A program made the position numbers and the translations under genes. This document shows, one piece after another, positions 35,371-43,720 of a DNA stretch of 64,000 bases. The first letter of the stretch is position 1. Every line of letters begins with the position of its first letter. Under the pieces are notes generated by a model that saw only the letters and a list, made by a program, of their open reading frames with translations, was not told the origin of the DNA and did not search any database. This DNA comes from Rubrivivax sp. (lineage in GTDB: Bacteria > Pseudomonadota > Gammaproteobacteria > Burkholderiales > Burkholderiaceae_C): contig SEFA01000007.1 in the NCBI GenBank assembly GCA_004210455.1, positions 1-64,000 of the forward strand. Direction: 5' to 3'.

Positions 35371-36105
35371 TCAGGCGTCGCCGCCGAAATGACGCGCCGC
35401 GCCCAGCATCTCGTGGACGTCGTGCGTCATCACCGCCAGGAAGGCGGCCAGGCCGATGTAGTAGGCCGCGTACTCCCACTTCACGCGGGTCGGGACGGCG
35501 TAATACGTCTGCGCCTCTTCGCTGTCGGATCGGTACTTCCACGCCTTCATCAACTGTGGCGCGGCCAGCAGCGCGATCAGCAGCAGCATCGGGCTGGGCC
35601 GGTAGAGGAACAGACCGACCAGCACCGGCACGCCCGCGAACCAGATCCGCGGTGACAGCACCGCCGTGATCCGGCCGCCGTCGAACGGCGACAGCGGAAT
35701 CAAATTGAACAGGTTCAGGAAGAAGCCCGCATACGACACCGCCAGCAGCCAGTCGAGGTTCCAGCTGCGCGCCAGCAGGTAGCAGACGGTCGCGCCCACG
35801 GTGCCCAGCAGCGGACCGCCCAGGCCGATATAGGCCTCGGTCTGCGCGTCGTGGGGCATCTCCTTGAGTTCGATCCAGGCCCCGACGAAGGGGATGAAGG
35901 TCGGCAGGCCGACGTTCAGGCCCTTCTGGCGCGCCGCGACGTAGTGACCCATCTCGTGCACGAACAGCAGCACGATGAAGCCCACCGCGTAGCGCCAGCC
36001 GTAGACCCAGGTGTACAGGATCACCGACAGCAGCATCGTGCCGCCGCTGAGCAGGACCTTGCTGAACTTCAGCCCGGAGAACAGCAGGAAGAGCAGCTTG
36101 GTCAT
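35371..36105 (-). CDS. M50 family (site-2-protease-like) intramembrane peptidase
   Basis: This 244-residue integral membrane metallopeptidase has the zinc motif HEMGH in VLLFVHEMGHYVAARQKGLNVGLPTFIPFVGAWI. The second active-site motif is FNLIPLSPFDGGRI, with its Asp. About six hydrophobic helices are seen. It starts 4 bp after the stop of the DUF2167 gene, so the two are translationally linked. Site-2 proteases cleave membrane-bound substrates; the substrate here is unknown. Confidence 0.88.
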   Translation of the reverse strand: MTKLLFLLFSGLKFSKVLLSGGTMLLSVILYTWVYGWRYAVGFIVLLFVHEMGHYVAARQKGLNVGLPTFIPFVGAWIELKEMPHDAQTEAYIGLGGPLLGTVGATVCYLLARSWNLDWLLAVSYAGFFLNLFNLIPLSPFDGGRITAVLSPRIWFAGVPVLVGLFLYRPSPMLLLIALLAAPQLMKAWKYRSDSEEAQTYYAVPTRVKWEYAAYYIGLAAFLAVMTHDVHEMLGAARHFGGDA

Positions 36106-36109
36106 CGTC

Positions 36110-37027
36110 TCAGGATCCCGCGGACTCGCTCTTCTTGCGGCCGAACAGCTTCATGAACGCGCCGCCGAAGCCGACGACCGCGAGGATGATGATCTTGGCG
36201 AACTTCAGGAAGAAGGCGCCGATCACCGCCAGCAGGCCCAGCTTCTTCGCGCCCACGCCCAGCACCAGCGCGGCCAGGCCGTACTCGGCGACCTTGTCCG
36301 TGCTGCTGTTGAAGTCGGCGTAGCGCTTGCCGTCGTTGAATTCCAGCGCGCCGAGCAGCTGCTGTGCATCGCCCTTGTACTTCGGCAGTTCGTCCAGGCC
36401 AGTGACCAGGTTGAGGCTCATGTAGCCTTCGCGGCCCAGCGCATAGGTGTTGTAGTTGACGCCCTGCGGTTCATTGGCCGGCGCGCCGACTTCGCGCGAC
36501 TTCATCGCCCACACCAGGCGGTGCGAGTCCGCTGCGTAGGTCGGTTCCTGCGCCCAGCCGGTGATCTCCAGCGCGCGGCCGCCCATCTTCTTGCGCTCGT
36601 CGTTGCTGGCCTCGGTGCCTTCCTTGAAGCTCTTCAGCATGTCCGCCGAGTCCCAGTGCTTCGCGTCGTCGTCCTTGATGTAGCCCGACTTCTCGAAGCG
36701 CAGCGTTGCGAACCAGTCGCCGTCGCCGCGCGGGAACACCACGCCTTCCAGGTCGCTGTAGTCGCCGGGGTTGCCCATTGCGTGCATCAGCTTGGCCGCG
36801 TGCGGCTGCGGCACGTACACCTTGCCTTCGGGCAGGTGCAGCACGGCCTGGCTGGACAGCTTCACGTCCTGCGGACCCTTCACGATGTCGTTCTGCGCGG
36901 CGGTCAGCACCTTGGCGAACTCGTTCTCGCCGGACTGGGCCGAGGCGGGTGAGGCCGCGATGAACAGGGCGCCGAACAGCGCGCCGACAAGGGCCCGCAG
37001 GCTGCGGGCGAAGGGGGTGGTGGTCAT
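36110..37027 (-). CDS. DUF2167 family membrane protein
   Basis: This 305-residue exported protein has a signal peptide (ending ASPASAQS). A soluble domain follows with typical DUF2167 stretches: GPQDVKLSSQAVLHLPEGKVYVPQPHAAKLMHAMGN, GVVFPRGDGDWFATLRFEKSGYIKDDDAKHWD, NYNTYALGREGYMSLNLVT. Two C-terminal membrane helices end in a basic tail. The function of the family is unknown. It is the first gene of a pair with the M50 intramembrane peptidase, which may be its processing partner. Confidence 0.9.
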   Translation of the reverse strand: MTTTPFARSLRALVGALFGALFIAASPASAQSGENEFAKVLTAAQNDIVKGPQDVKLSSQAVLHLPEGKVYVPQPHAAKLMHAMGNPGDYSDLEGVVFPRGDGDWFATLRFEKSGYIKDDDAKHWDSADMLKSFKEGTEASNDERKKMGGRALEITGWAQEPTYAADSHRLVWAMKSREVGAPANEPQGVNYNTYALGREGYMSLNLVTGLDELPKYKGDAQQLLGALEFNDGKRYADFNSSTDKVAEYGLAALVLGVGAKKLGLLAVIGAFFLKFAKIIILAVVGFGGAFMKLFGRKKSESAGS

Positions 37028-37163
37028 GGAGATTCCCTCGAAACGGTGATTCGAACCCGGCCTCTTCGGACCGAAGGGTGCGAGTCTATCGATGTGAGCT
37101 GTCGGGAAATCCGCACTTCCCCCATCCGGGGGCCTCAAAAAGCCAGGGGCGTGACCAAAGACA

Positions 37164-37198
37164 TACAGCCCGCCCCGGAGATCCCGGAGCGGGCTGTA
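37164..37198 (-). terminator. Rho-independent-like terminator downstream of the indolepyruvate oxidoreductase
   Basis: Perfect 10-bp arms TACAGCCCGC and GCGGGCTGTA enclose CCGG-type bases that can extend the stem; a T-containing stretch follows on the minus strand. Together with repeat copy B it fills the 305-bp gap between the DUF2167 start and the oxidoreductase stop. Confidence 0.7.
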
Positions 37199-37237
37199 CC
37201 GACCCGATCGCCAAGGCCCGAAGGCAGCGAACGGGAG

Positions 37238-37306
37238 TGGGGCCGGAGTAGGGCTTGGGGTTCGCGGACGCGAGGCCCCATGCCCTGCGGAGAGCCCGCG
37301 CTAGGC
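37238..37306 (+). repeat. dispersed structured repeat, copy B
   Basis: This is the second copy of the element at 14573-14640. Its hairpin 37251-37285 stacks GGGC/GCCC, TGGGG/CCCCA and TCGCG/CGCGA around GA. Compared with copy A, two base pairs have changed on both sides (G-C to T-A and C-G to G-C), which preserves pairing. The tail GGAGAGCCCGCGCT is identical. Confidence 0.75.
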
Positions 37307-37332
37307 ATTCCGCTGGCCGGGACCGTCGACGA

Positions 37333-40300
37333 TCAAGCCACCTCGTTCCACTGCTTGGCCAACTGGTCCCACTTCAGGCGCGCCGCCTTCAGATGGCGCT
37401 CCTTCACGTGGCCGTAGCCGCGGATGTCTTCCGGGATGCGGGCCAGATCGACGGCCACCGGCAGACGGGCGGTCGTCACGCCCTTGGCCAGGATGGACTC
37501 GATGGTCGCGCGGTAGTCGACGATCAGCTGCCGTTCCGACTTGCGTTCCTCGGTGTAGCCGAACGGATCGAAGGCGGTGCCGCGCAGCCCCTTCATCCTG
37601 GCCAGCACGCCCATGGCCGGGCGCACCCAGCTGCCGAAGGCGCGCTTCTGCAGGTGGCCGTGGCCGTCCTTCTTGGCGAGCATCGGCGGTGCCAGGTGAT
37701 GCACGACCTTGAAGTCGCCTTCGAACTGGCCCTTGATCTTGTCGAGGAACTTGGTGTCGGTGTGCAGGCGGGCGACCTCGTACTCGTCCTTGTAGGCCAT
37801 CAGCTTGAACAGATAGCGGGCCACGGCCTCCGTCAGGCGCGTTCCGCCCACCGGCGCTTCCGCCTGGCGGACCTTCTCGACGAAGGCGCGGTACTGCTCG
37901 GCGTAGGCGGCGTTCTGATAGTCGGTCAGGAACTCGACGCGCTTGGCGATCAGCTCGTCCACGCCCTGGCGCTTGACGAAGTTGATCACCTGTTGCGCCG
38001 CGAACAGCGATTGCACCGCGGCCAGATCGTGCGCGCAGCGACGGCCCCATTCGAACGCGGCCTTGTTGTTGTCCACCTGCACGCCGTTGAGTTCGATCGC
38101 GCGCATCAGCGCGGCGTGGCTCAGCGGCACGCGGCCCTTCTGCCACGCGAAGCCCAGCATCAGCGGGTTGGTGTACAGCGAGTCGCCCAGCAGCTTCACC
38201 GCCACCTCTTCCGCGTCGAACATGCCCAGGTGCGAGGCACCCACGGCCTTCTGCACCGCGGCCTCGCAGGCTGCGCCCGGGAAGGACCAGTTGGCGTCGT
38301 TGACCAGCGTCGCGGTCGGCGAACCGTGCGTGTTCAGCGCGACGAAGCTGCGGCCTTCGCGCATCACGGCCAGCGTCGTCTTGTTGGCGGCGACGATGGA
38401 ATCGCAGGCGATCACCAGGTCGGCCTCCGCGGTGCCGACCTTGGTGCAGTGGATCGCGTCCGGGGTGTTGGCGATCTGGATGTGGCTCCAGGTCGCGCCG
38501 CCCTTCTGCGCCAGACCGGCCGCGTCCTGCGTGATCACGCCCTTGCCTTCCAGGTGGGCGGCCATGCCGAGCAACTGGCCGATCGTGATCACGCCGGTGC
38601 CGCCGACGCCGGCCACGACGATGCCCCAGGCCTCGACGGCGTTCGGGATCGAGGGCTGCGGGATCACCGGCAGCGACGCGTCGAACGGACTGACGCGCTT
38701 GTCCTTCTTCGGCTTCTTCAGCTCGCCGCCTTCGATCGTCACGAAGCTCGGGCAGAAGCCCTTCACGCAGCTGAAGTCCTTGTTGCAGGTGTTCTGGTTG
38801 ATCTGGCGCTTGCGGCCGAACTCGGTCTCCAGAGGCTCGACCGACAGGCAGTTCGACTGTACCGAGCAGTCGCCGCAGCCTTCGCAGACCAGTTCGTTGA
38901 TGACGGTGCGCTTGGCCGGGTCGACCAGCTTGCCGCGCTTGCGGCGGCGGCGCTTCTCGGTCGCGCAGGTCTGGTCGTAGATGATGACCGTGGTGCCGGG
39001 GATCTCGCGGAATTGGCGCTGCAGCTCGTCCAGTTCGTCGCGGTGGTGCACCGTGACGCCGGGCGCCAGCGGCTTGCCGTCGTACTTCTCCGGCTCGTCG
39101 GTCACGATGATCAGCTTGGCCACGCCCTCGCTGACCAGGCTGTTCATGATCTGCGTGACGCTGTGGCCCTCGGGCCGCTCACCGACCTGCTGGCCGCCGG
39201 TCATCGCGACCGCGTCGTTGTAGAGCACCTTGTAGGTGATGTTCACGCCCGCGGCGATGGACTGGCGGATCGCCAGGATGCCGCTGTGGAAGTAGGTGCC
39301 GTCGCCGAGGTTGCTGAAGATGTGCTTCTCGTCGGTGAACGGCGCCTGGCCGACCCAGGGCACGCCTTCGCCGCCCATCTGGGTGAAGGTCGCGGTGTTG
39401 CGGCCCGGCATCCAGGTGACCATGTAGTGGCAGCCGATGCCGCCCACGGCGCGCGAGCCGTCCGGCACGCGCGTGCTGGTGTTGTGCGGGCAGCCGGAGC
39501 AGAACCACGGGGTGCGGTCGGCGCCGCCGGCGGTCTTTTCTTCGCTCTTGAGCGATTGTTCCTTGGCATCGATCAGCGCGACGCGCGCGTCCAGGCGCGC
39601 GGCGGTGTCGGCGTCGACGCCCAGCTTCTTCAGGCGCTTCGCGATGGCGCGGGCGATGATGGCCGGCGTCAGGTCGGCCTGCGGGCGCAGCAGCCAGTTG
39701 CTGCTGGGGTTCGGGTGGCTCCACTCGCCGCCGCTGCGGTCGCCGTCGGTCTCGTCGAACTTGCCGAGCACGTTCGGACGGACGTCGGGACGCCAGTTGT
39801 ACAGCTCTTCCTTGAGCTGGTACTCGATCATCTGGCGCTTCTCCTCGATGACGAGGATCTCCTGCAGCCCGGTGGCGAAGTCGCGGGTGATGGTCGCTTC
39901 CAGCGGCCACACGACGTTGACCTTGTGCAGCCGGATGCCCAGGCGGCGGCAGGTGTCGTCATCCAGGCCCAGGTCGTGCAGCGCCTGGCGGGTGTCGTTC
40001 CAGGCCTTGCCCGAGGCGATCAGGCCGATGCGGTCATGCGGCGTGGCGATGACGTTGTGGTTGAGCTTGTTGGCGCGGACGTAGGCGAGGGCGGCGTACC
40101 ACTTGTGGTCCATCATCCGCGCTTCCTGGTCCAGCGGCGGATCGGGCCAGCGGATGTGCAGGCCGCCCGGGGGCATCTGGAAGTCTTCCGGCATCAGGAT
40201 CTCGACGCGGTCGGGATCGACGCTGACGCTGCTGGACGATTCGACGATCTCCTGGATGGTCTTCATGCCCGACCACAGGCCGGAGAAGCGGCTCATCGCG

Positions 40301-40893
40301 AAGGCGTGCAGGCCCATGTCCAGGATCTCCTGGACGCTGCTGGGGAAGAACACCGGGAAGCCGACGGCCTTGAAGACGTGGTCGCTCTGGTGGGCGGCGG
40401 TGGAGCTCTTGGCGATGTGGTCGTCCGCGGCGATGGCTATCACGCCGCCGTGCTTGGACGTGCCGGCCATGTTGGCGTGCTTGAACACGTCGATGGAGCG
40501 GTCCACGCCGGGGCCCTTGCCGTACCACATGCCGAAGACGCCGTCGAATTTCGCCTTCTCGGGGAAGAGCGCGAGCTGCTGGGTGCCCCAGACGGCGGTG
40601 GCGCCGAGTTCCTCGTTGACGCCGGGCTGGAAGACGATGTGCTGCTTGGCGAGGTGCTTCTTCGCGGCCATCAGGGCCTGGTCGTAGCCGCCCAGCGGGG
40701 AGCCGCGGTAGCCGGAGATGAAGCCGGCGGTGTTGAGGCCGGCGATGGCGTCGCGGGTGCGTTGCAGCATCGGCAGGCGGACCAGCGCCTGGACGCCGCT
40801 CATGAAGGCGCGGCCCTCGTCGAGTGCGTACTTGTCATCCAGCGTGACCTTCTCGAGGGCGCGCAGGATGTGTTCGGGCAAGGGGGCGTTCAT
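37333..40893 (-). CDS. indolepyruvate ferredoxin oxidoreductase, fused alpha and beta subunits
   Basis: This 1186-residue enzyme oxidatively decarboxylates aryl-2-oxo acids such as indolepyruvate to acyl-CoA, passing electrons to ferredoxin. The N-terminal thiamine-diphosphate part includes SGYRGSPLGGYDQAL and FCSGCPHNTSTRVPDGSRAVGGIGCHYM. A cysteine-rich iron-sulfur region lies around residues 665-715 (ELVCEGCGDCSVQSNCLSV, CNKDFSCVKGFCPSF). The C-terminal gamma-type domain has VAGVGGTGVITIGQLLGMAAH. The length fits the fused IorA-IorB form common in proteobacteria. A divergent Lrp-family gene 206 bp away is a likely regulator. Confidence 0.95.
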   Translation of the reverse strand: MNAPLPEHILRALEKVTLDDKYALDEGRAFMSGVQALVRLPMLQRTRDAIAGLNTAGFISGYRGSPLGGYDQALMAAKKHLAKQHIVFQPGVNEELGATAVWGTQQLALFPEKAKFDGVFGMWYGKGPGVDRSIDVFKHANMAGTSKHGGVIAIAADDHIAKSSTAAHQSDHVFKAVGFPVFFPSSVQEILDMGLHAFAMSRFSGLWSGMKTIQEIVESSSSVSVDPDRVEILMPEDFQMPPGGLHIRWPDPPLDQEARMMDHKWYAALAYVRANKLNHNVIATPHDRIGLIASGKAWNDTRQALHDLGLDDDTCRRLGIRLHKVNVVWPLEATITRDFATGLQEILVIEEKRQMIEYQLKEELYNWRPDVRPNVLGKFDETDGDRSGGEWSHPNPSSNWLLRPQADLTPAIIARAIAKRLKKLGVDADTAARLDARVALIDAKEQSLKSEEKTAGGADRTPWFCSGCPHNTSTRVPDGSRAVGGIGCHYMVTWMPGRNTATFTQMGGEGVPWVGQAPFTDEKHIFSNLGDGTYFHSGILAIRQSIAAGVNITYKVLYNDAVAMTGGQQVGERPEGHSVTQIMNSLVSEGVAKLIIVTDEPEKYDGKPLAPGVTVHHRDELDELQRQFREIPGTTVIIYDQTCATEKRRRRKRGKLVDPAKRTVINELVCEGCGDCSVQSNCLSVEPLETEFGRKRQINQNTCNKDFSCVKGFCPSFVTIEGGELKKPKKDKRVSPFDASLPVIPQPSIPNAVEAWGIVVAGVGGTGVITIGQLLGMAAHLEGKGVITQDAAGLAQKGGATWSHIQIANTPDAIHCTKVGTAEADLVIACDSIVAANKTTLAVMREGRSFVALNTHGSPTATLVNDANWSFPGAACEAAVQKAVGASHLGMFDAEEVAVKLLGDSLYTNPLMLGFAWQKGRVPLSHAALMRAIELNGVQVDNNKAAFEWGRRCAHDLAAVQSLFAAQQVINFVKRQGVDELIAKRVEFLTDYQNAAYAEQYRAFVEKVRQAEAPVGGTRLTEAVARYLFKLMAYKDEYEVARLHTDTKFLDKIKGQFEGDFKVVHHLAPPMLAKKDGHGHLQKRAFGSWVRPAMGVLARMKGLRGTAFDPFGYTEERKSERQLIVDYRATIESILAKGVTTARLPVAVDLARIPEDIRGYGHVKERHLKAARLKWDQLAKQWNEVA

Positions 40894-41099
40894 GCGGGGA
40901 GTCTCCTGATGGGTGGCTGACGTCCGGTCCCCGCTTGTGGCGAGGCCGTGTGCCTTGGCTGCCGTCGCGCCAAGTATGGCGGCGCGCGGAAAACGCAGGG
41001 AACAGTGTAGGAAACAACGCCCGGCGAGTGTTTGCTAGTTCTGCGCCGGAGACCGTCGTTTGAGCAAGAATCTTTCCCAGAATGACGAAAGGGATTCGA

Positions 41100-41708
41100 A
41101 TGGCATCGAAAAATACAGCCTCAGGGAAAACCATGAGGGCGGCGGCGGGCTCCGCGGGCGGCGACGACGGGGTGGACCGGAGTGCCGATCGAAGCGATGA
41201 CGCGGGCGGATCCGGCGCTCCGGCAAGCGGCGAGCTCGACCGCTATCACGTGGCGATCCTGGCGGAGCTGCAGCGCGAGGCGCGGCTCTCGAACGCGGAG
41301 CTGGCGACGCGGATCGGGTTGTCGCCGGCGCCGACCTGGCGCCGGGTGCGGTGGCTGGAGGAGCAGGGGTTCATCACGGGCTACCGCGCCGAGATCGACC
41401 GGCGCCGGCTCGGCCTGGGCGTGCTGGCCTTCGTGCGCGTGGACGCGGATCGCAACAACGGCGCGGCGACCAAGCAGCTGGAGGAGGCGATCCGGCAACT
41501 GCCGGAGGTGATCGCCTGCCACTACATCAGCGGCGCCGGCACCTTCGAACTGGAGGTGATGGCCACCGACCTGGATGCGTTCAGCCGGTTCTCCATCGAC
41601 ACGCTGCTGAACCTGCCGAACGTGAAGGACATCCACACGAGCTTCTCGCTCGGGGAGGTGAAGGCAGGCGGGGCGCTGCCACTCGGGCATCTGAAGCCCA
41701 AGGGATAG
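41100..41708 (+). CDS. Lrp/AsnC family transcriptional regulator
   Basis: This 202-residue regulator has a disordered Ala/Gly/Asp-rich N-terminal extension of about 42 residues. An AsnC-type winged HTH follows (LDRYHVAILAELQREARLSNAELATRIGLSPAPTWRRVRWLEEQGFI), then the ligand-binding RAM domain (VLAFVRVDADRNN, VIACHYISGAGTFELEVMATDLDAF, NLPNVKDIHTSFSLGEVK). GAAAGGG upstream favours the ATG at 41100 over that at 41082. It is divergent from the indolepyruvate oxidoreductase, which suggests it controls aromatic amino-acid or 2-oxo-acid breakdown. Confidence 0.92.
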   Translation: MASKNTASGKTMRAAAGSAGGDDGVDRSADRSDDAGGSGAPASGELDRYHVAILAELQREARLSNAELATRIGLSPAPTWRRVRWLEEQGFITGYRAEIDRRRLGLGVLAFVRVDADRNNGAATKQLEEAIRQLPEVIACHYISGAGTFELEVMATDLDAFSRFSIDTLLNLPNVKDIHTSFSLGEVKAGGALPLGHLKPKG

Positions 41709-41719
41709 CGCTTGAGCTG

Positions 41720-41902
41720 TCAGCGGCCGAGCCTATTGAAAAGCCACGACAAAACCGCCAGAGTGATTGACATCAAGAGTCCGAAGAGCACGCACGTTGC
41801 GGGTTCCGGCCATGCTCCAGTCGTGATCTTGTGTCCGGACGTCCAAATGAGCAGCGTCAGGAGCGTCGTGCAGTGACGCCATTTCCTTGGAAGTTGTTTC
41901 AT
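41720..41902 (-). CDS. small membrane protein (60 aa), possible immunity protein
   Basis: This 60-residue protein has two hydrophobic segments (TTLLTLLIWTSG and TCVLFGLLMSITLAVLSWLF) and a basic start. AAGGG lies directly upstream of the ATG. It sits 20 bp behind a 95-residue membrane protein and in line with a double-glycine-leader peptide gene. The whole stretch has clearly lower GC than the rest of the window. By position it could be an immunity or accessory protein; no family is recognised. A competing frame covers the same DNA but has less protein-like composition. Confidence 0.5.
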   Translation of the reverse strand: MKQLPRKWRHCTTLLTLLIWTSGHKITTGAWPEPATCVLFGLLMSITLAVLSWLFNRLGR

Positions 41903-41922
41903 CCCTTGAGTCTCGAGATAGG

Positions 41923-42210
41923 TCAGGCGCCAAACCAGCCAGCGCAGAAAGCGCTGATGAGCAGGACAAGTGCGAGAAAGTTGAGAGCAGCGCCAATTGC
42001 CGAAATCTCAAATCGTTCCCGTCCCTTGAGAAACTTTCCGAGGGCAATGTTCCTGGATGGATTGGATAGGTTCGCGGCTGAAATCAGCCCGGCGCATGCC
42101 GATAGGGCGGCGAGCCCCATGGCTGGTCGTTGATCGGAAAACCAATACCAAGCCGACGAGAAATTGAGAATGGCGATTGCAAGGCAGACGACGCGGAAGA
42201 TGTTGTCCAT
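41923..42210 (-). CDS. small membrane protein (95 aa), possible immunity protein
   Basis: This 95-residue protein has three predicted membrane helices: FRVVCLAIAILNFSSAWYWF, AMGLAALSACAGLISAANL, and ISAIGAALNFLALVLLISAFCAGWFG. A short basic loop (GKFLKGRERFE) precedes the last helix. It lies 68 bp downstream of a double-glycine-leader peptide gene on the same strand, within a low-GC pocket. Small multi-spanning membrane proteins next to bacteriocin genes are often immunity proteins, which is my working inference here. I recognise no family. Confidence 0.6.
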   Translation of the reverse strand: MDNIFRVVCLAIAILNFSSAWYWFSDQRPAMGLAALSACAGLISAANLSNPSRNIALGKFLKGRERFEISAIGAALNFLALVLLISAFCAGWFGA

Positions 42211-42278
42211 GAGATTGAAGCCTTGAATGGTGTGAGGAAGGCGTCCCTTCCTCGTGTTGCCGACAACTTCAGAAACCC

Positions 42279-42479
42279 TTAGAACAGGTTGTAGTCAGCC
42301 AAGTTGTCGCCCTGGTGTGTGGCCATGTCGGCCAGAACGCCACCGAAGCCATATCCGGCAGCACCAGCGGCCATCACGGCGCCCCATCCCGCGGTGTCGG
42401 CCATGGCGATGGCCAAGGGAGCGAGTAGGGCGATTCCGCCGCTGACCTGTTCAAGTTCGTGTGGTTGGAGTTCTTCCAT
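42279..42479 (-). CDS. double-glycine-leader peptide precursor (bacteriocin/microcin-like)
   Basis: This 66-residue precursor has a 15-residue leader MEELQPHELEQVSGG that matches the ELxxVxGG double-glycine consensus cleaved by C39-peptidase transporters. The predicted mature peptide of 51 residues (IALLAPLAIAMAD...) is Ala/Gly-rich, with small-residue repeats such as MAAGAAGYGFGGVL, and ends in a polar tail DNLADYNLF. This is typical of membrane-active class II bacteriocins. AAGGA is 5 bp before the second ATG (42479) but directly abuts the first (42485), so I use the second. No processing transporter is in the window. Confidence 0.7.
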   Translation of the reverse strand: MEELQPHELEQVSGGIALLAPLAIAMADTAGWGAVMAAGAAGYGFGGVLADMATHQGDNLADYNLF

Positions 42480-42502
42480 ATTCATCCTTCAAACGTTCAA
42501 AA

Positions 42503-42519
42503 GTCGCTGTCCCAGCGAC
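42503..42519. promoter_or_regulatory. 7-bp perfect hairpin with GGA loop upstream of the peptide gene
   Basis: On the minus strand GTCGCTG-GGA-CAGCGAC lies 23 bp before the peptide start codon. TTGACA (minus strand, 42536-42531), a perfect -35 sequence, lies just upstream, though no convincing -10 was seen. A GGA in a loop near a start codon resembles CsrA/RsmA sites. Confidence 0.4.
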
Positions 42520-42660
42520 CAGGGGCGGGCTGTCAAATGACGAGCGGCGGCCCGACATTAAAGGGGACGGAGGATGGATTTAATTGGTAGAAGTTCCATC
42601 ATGAAAATAGGTGGGCGGAAACGTGCGATCTAACTACTGGTGATGGTTGGAAAATAACAA

Positions 42661-42678
42661 GAATCGATTAATCGATTC
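42661..42678. promoter_or_regulatory. perfect 18-bp palindrome, operator candidate
   Basis: GAATCGATTAATCGATTC is a perfect palindrome. It lies 182 bp upstream of the double-glycine peptide start and 151 bp upstream of the divergent exporter gene, in the AT-rich part of a 350-bp intergenic stretch. No other gene is seen in this stretch. Confidence 0.55.
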
Positions 42679-42829
42679 GAGCTAATCCCCCGGTCTGATT
42701 CGTTTATGGCGCGCCGCCGTGATGCGGCATCGCTCTCCGCTGTACCGGTCGCCCTTCCAATCCCCTGTACCGGCTCGGCGAAGGCCGCAGCAGGCATAGT
42801 CGACGATCCCCCTCGCTCCCCCGGCCGCC

Positions 42830-43720
42830 ATGACGCTACCGCTTCGACATTTCCTGCTCGCGCTGTCCGTGGTTGCCATCTGGGGAAGCAATTTCGTGGT
42901 GATCCGCTGGGGCCTGAACGCGTTCCCGCCGCTGCTGTTCGCGGCGCTGCGGTTCACCTTCGCCGCGTTGCCCGCGATGCTCCTGCTGCCGCGGCCGAAG
43001 GTCGGCTGGCGCAACCTCGCCGCGTACGGCGCCTTCGTCGGCGTCGGCCAGTTCGCGCTGCTGTACCTGGCGATGCGCTCGCAGATCTCGCCGGGGCTGG
43101 CCTCGCTCGTCATCCAGACGCAGGTCTTCTTCACGCTGCTGCTCGCCGTGAAGATGAGCGGCGAACGCGTCCAGGGGTTCCAGTGGCTGGCCCTGATCAC
43201 CGCCGCGGCCGGCATCGGCGTCATCGCTTCGCACACCGACGGCACGACCACCGTGCTCGGCCTCGGCATGGTGCTGCTGGCCGCGCTCTGCTGGTCCAGC
43301 GGGAACATCGTCGGCAAGCGTGCCGGCGCCGTGAACATGCTGGCCTATGTGGTCTGGAGCAGCGCCTTCGCCGCGCCCGCGCTGTTCGCGCTGTCGTTCA
43401 TCGTGGAAGGCCCCTCGCAGATGGGCGAGGCGATCCAGAACGCCGGCCTTGGCGCTTGGGGTGCCGTGCTCTGGCAGTCGGTCGGCAACACGCTCTTCGG
43501 CTACGGCGCGTGGAGCTTCCTGTTGTCCCGCCATCCGGCCGCGACCATCGTCCCGATGGCGCTGCTGGTTCCCGTGTTCGGGATGAGCTGCTCCGCGCTG
43601 CTGCTCGGCGAAGGCCTGCCGCCGTGGAAGCTGATGGCCGCGGCGCTCGTGATCAGCGGGCTCGCGATCAACCTGCTGTGGCCGCATGTGCGCGGCGCCC
43701 TCAAGGCTGCGCGCGCATGA
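42830..43720 (+). CDS. EamA/DMT-family transporter
   Basis: This 296-residue protein has ten predicted helices and two EamA repeats, with the typical start HFLLALSVVAIWGSNFVVIRWGL. Further family stretches are PPLLFAALRFTFAALPAMLLLPRP and, near the end of the second repeat, PVFGMSCSALLLGEGLPPWKLMAAALVISGLAINL. It belongs to the drug/metabolite transporter superfamily and is probably an inner-membrane exporter of amino acids or metabolites, similar to the O-acetylserine/cysteine exporter group. Its stop overlaps the start of the next gene (ATGA). Although close to the peptide gene, its GC content is host-like, so I do not link them. Confidence 0.9.
   Translation: MTLPLRHFLLALSVVAIWGSNFVVIRWGLNAFPPLLFAALRFTFAALPAMLLLPRPKVGWRNLAAYGAFVGVGQFALLYLAMRSQISPGLASLVIQTQVFFTLLLAVKMSGERVQGFQWLALITAAAGIGVIASHTDGTTTVLGLGMVLLAALCWSSGNIVGKRAGAVNMLAYVVWSSAFAAPALFALSFIVEGPSQMGEAIQNAGLGAWGAVLWQSVGNTLFGYGAWSFLLSRHPAATIVPMALLVPVFGMSCSALLLGEGLPPWKLMAAALVISGLAINLLWPHVRGALKAARA

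Noticed and set aside
37255-40920. 1221-residue open frame on the plus strand opposite the indolepyruvate oxidoreductase
   Set aside because: It is antisense to a clearly conserved gene, has Arg/His/Gln/Val-rich composition typical of mirrored high-GC codons, and shows no motif.
41733-42047. 104-residue minus-strand frame in the low-GC pocket
   Set aside because: It overlaps both small membrane-protein frames in another phase and lacks the clear hydrophobic pattern and start signals they have.
42830-43720. The DMT exporter as the bacteriocin exporter
   Set aside because: Double-glycine peptides are exported by C39-peptidase ABC transporters; this protein is a DMT permease with host-like GC on the other strand.
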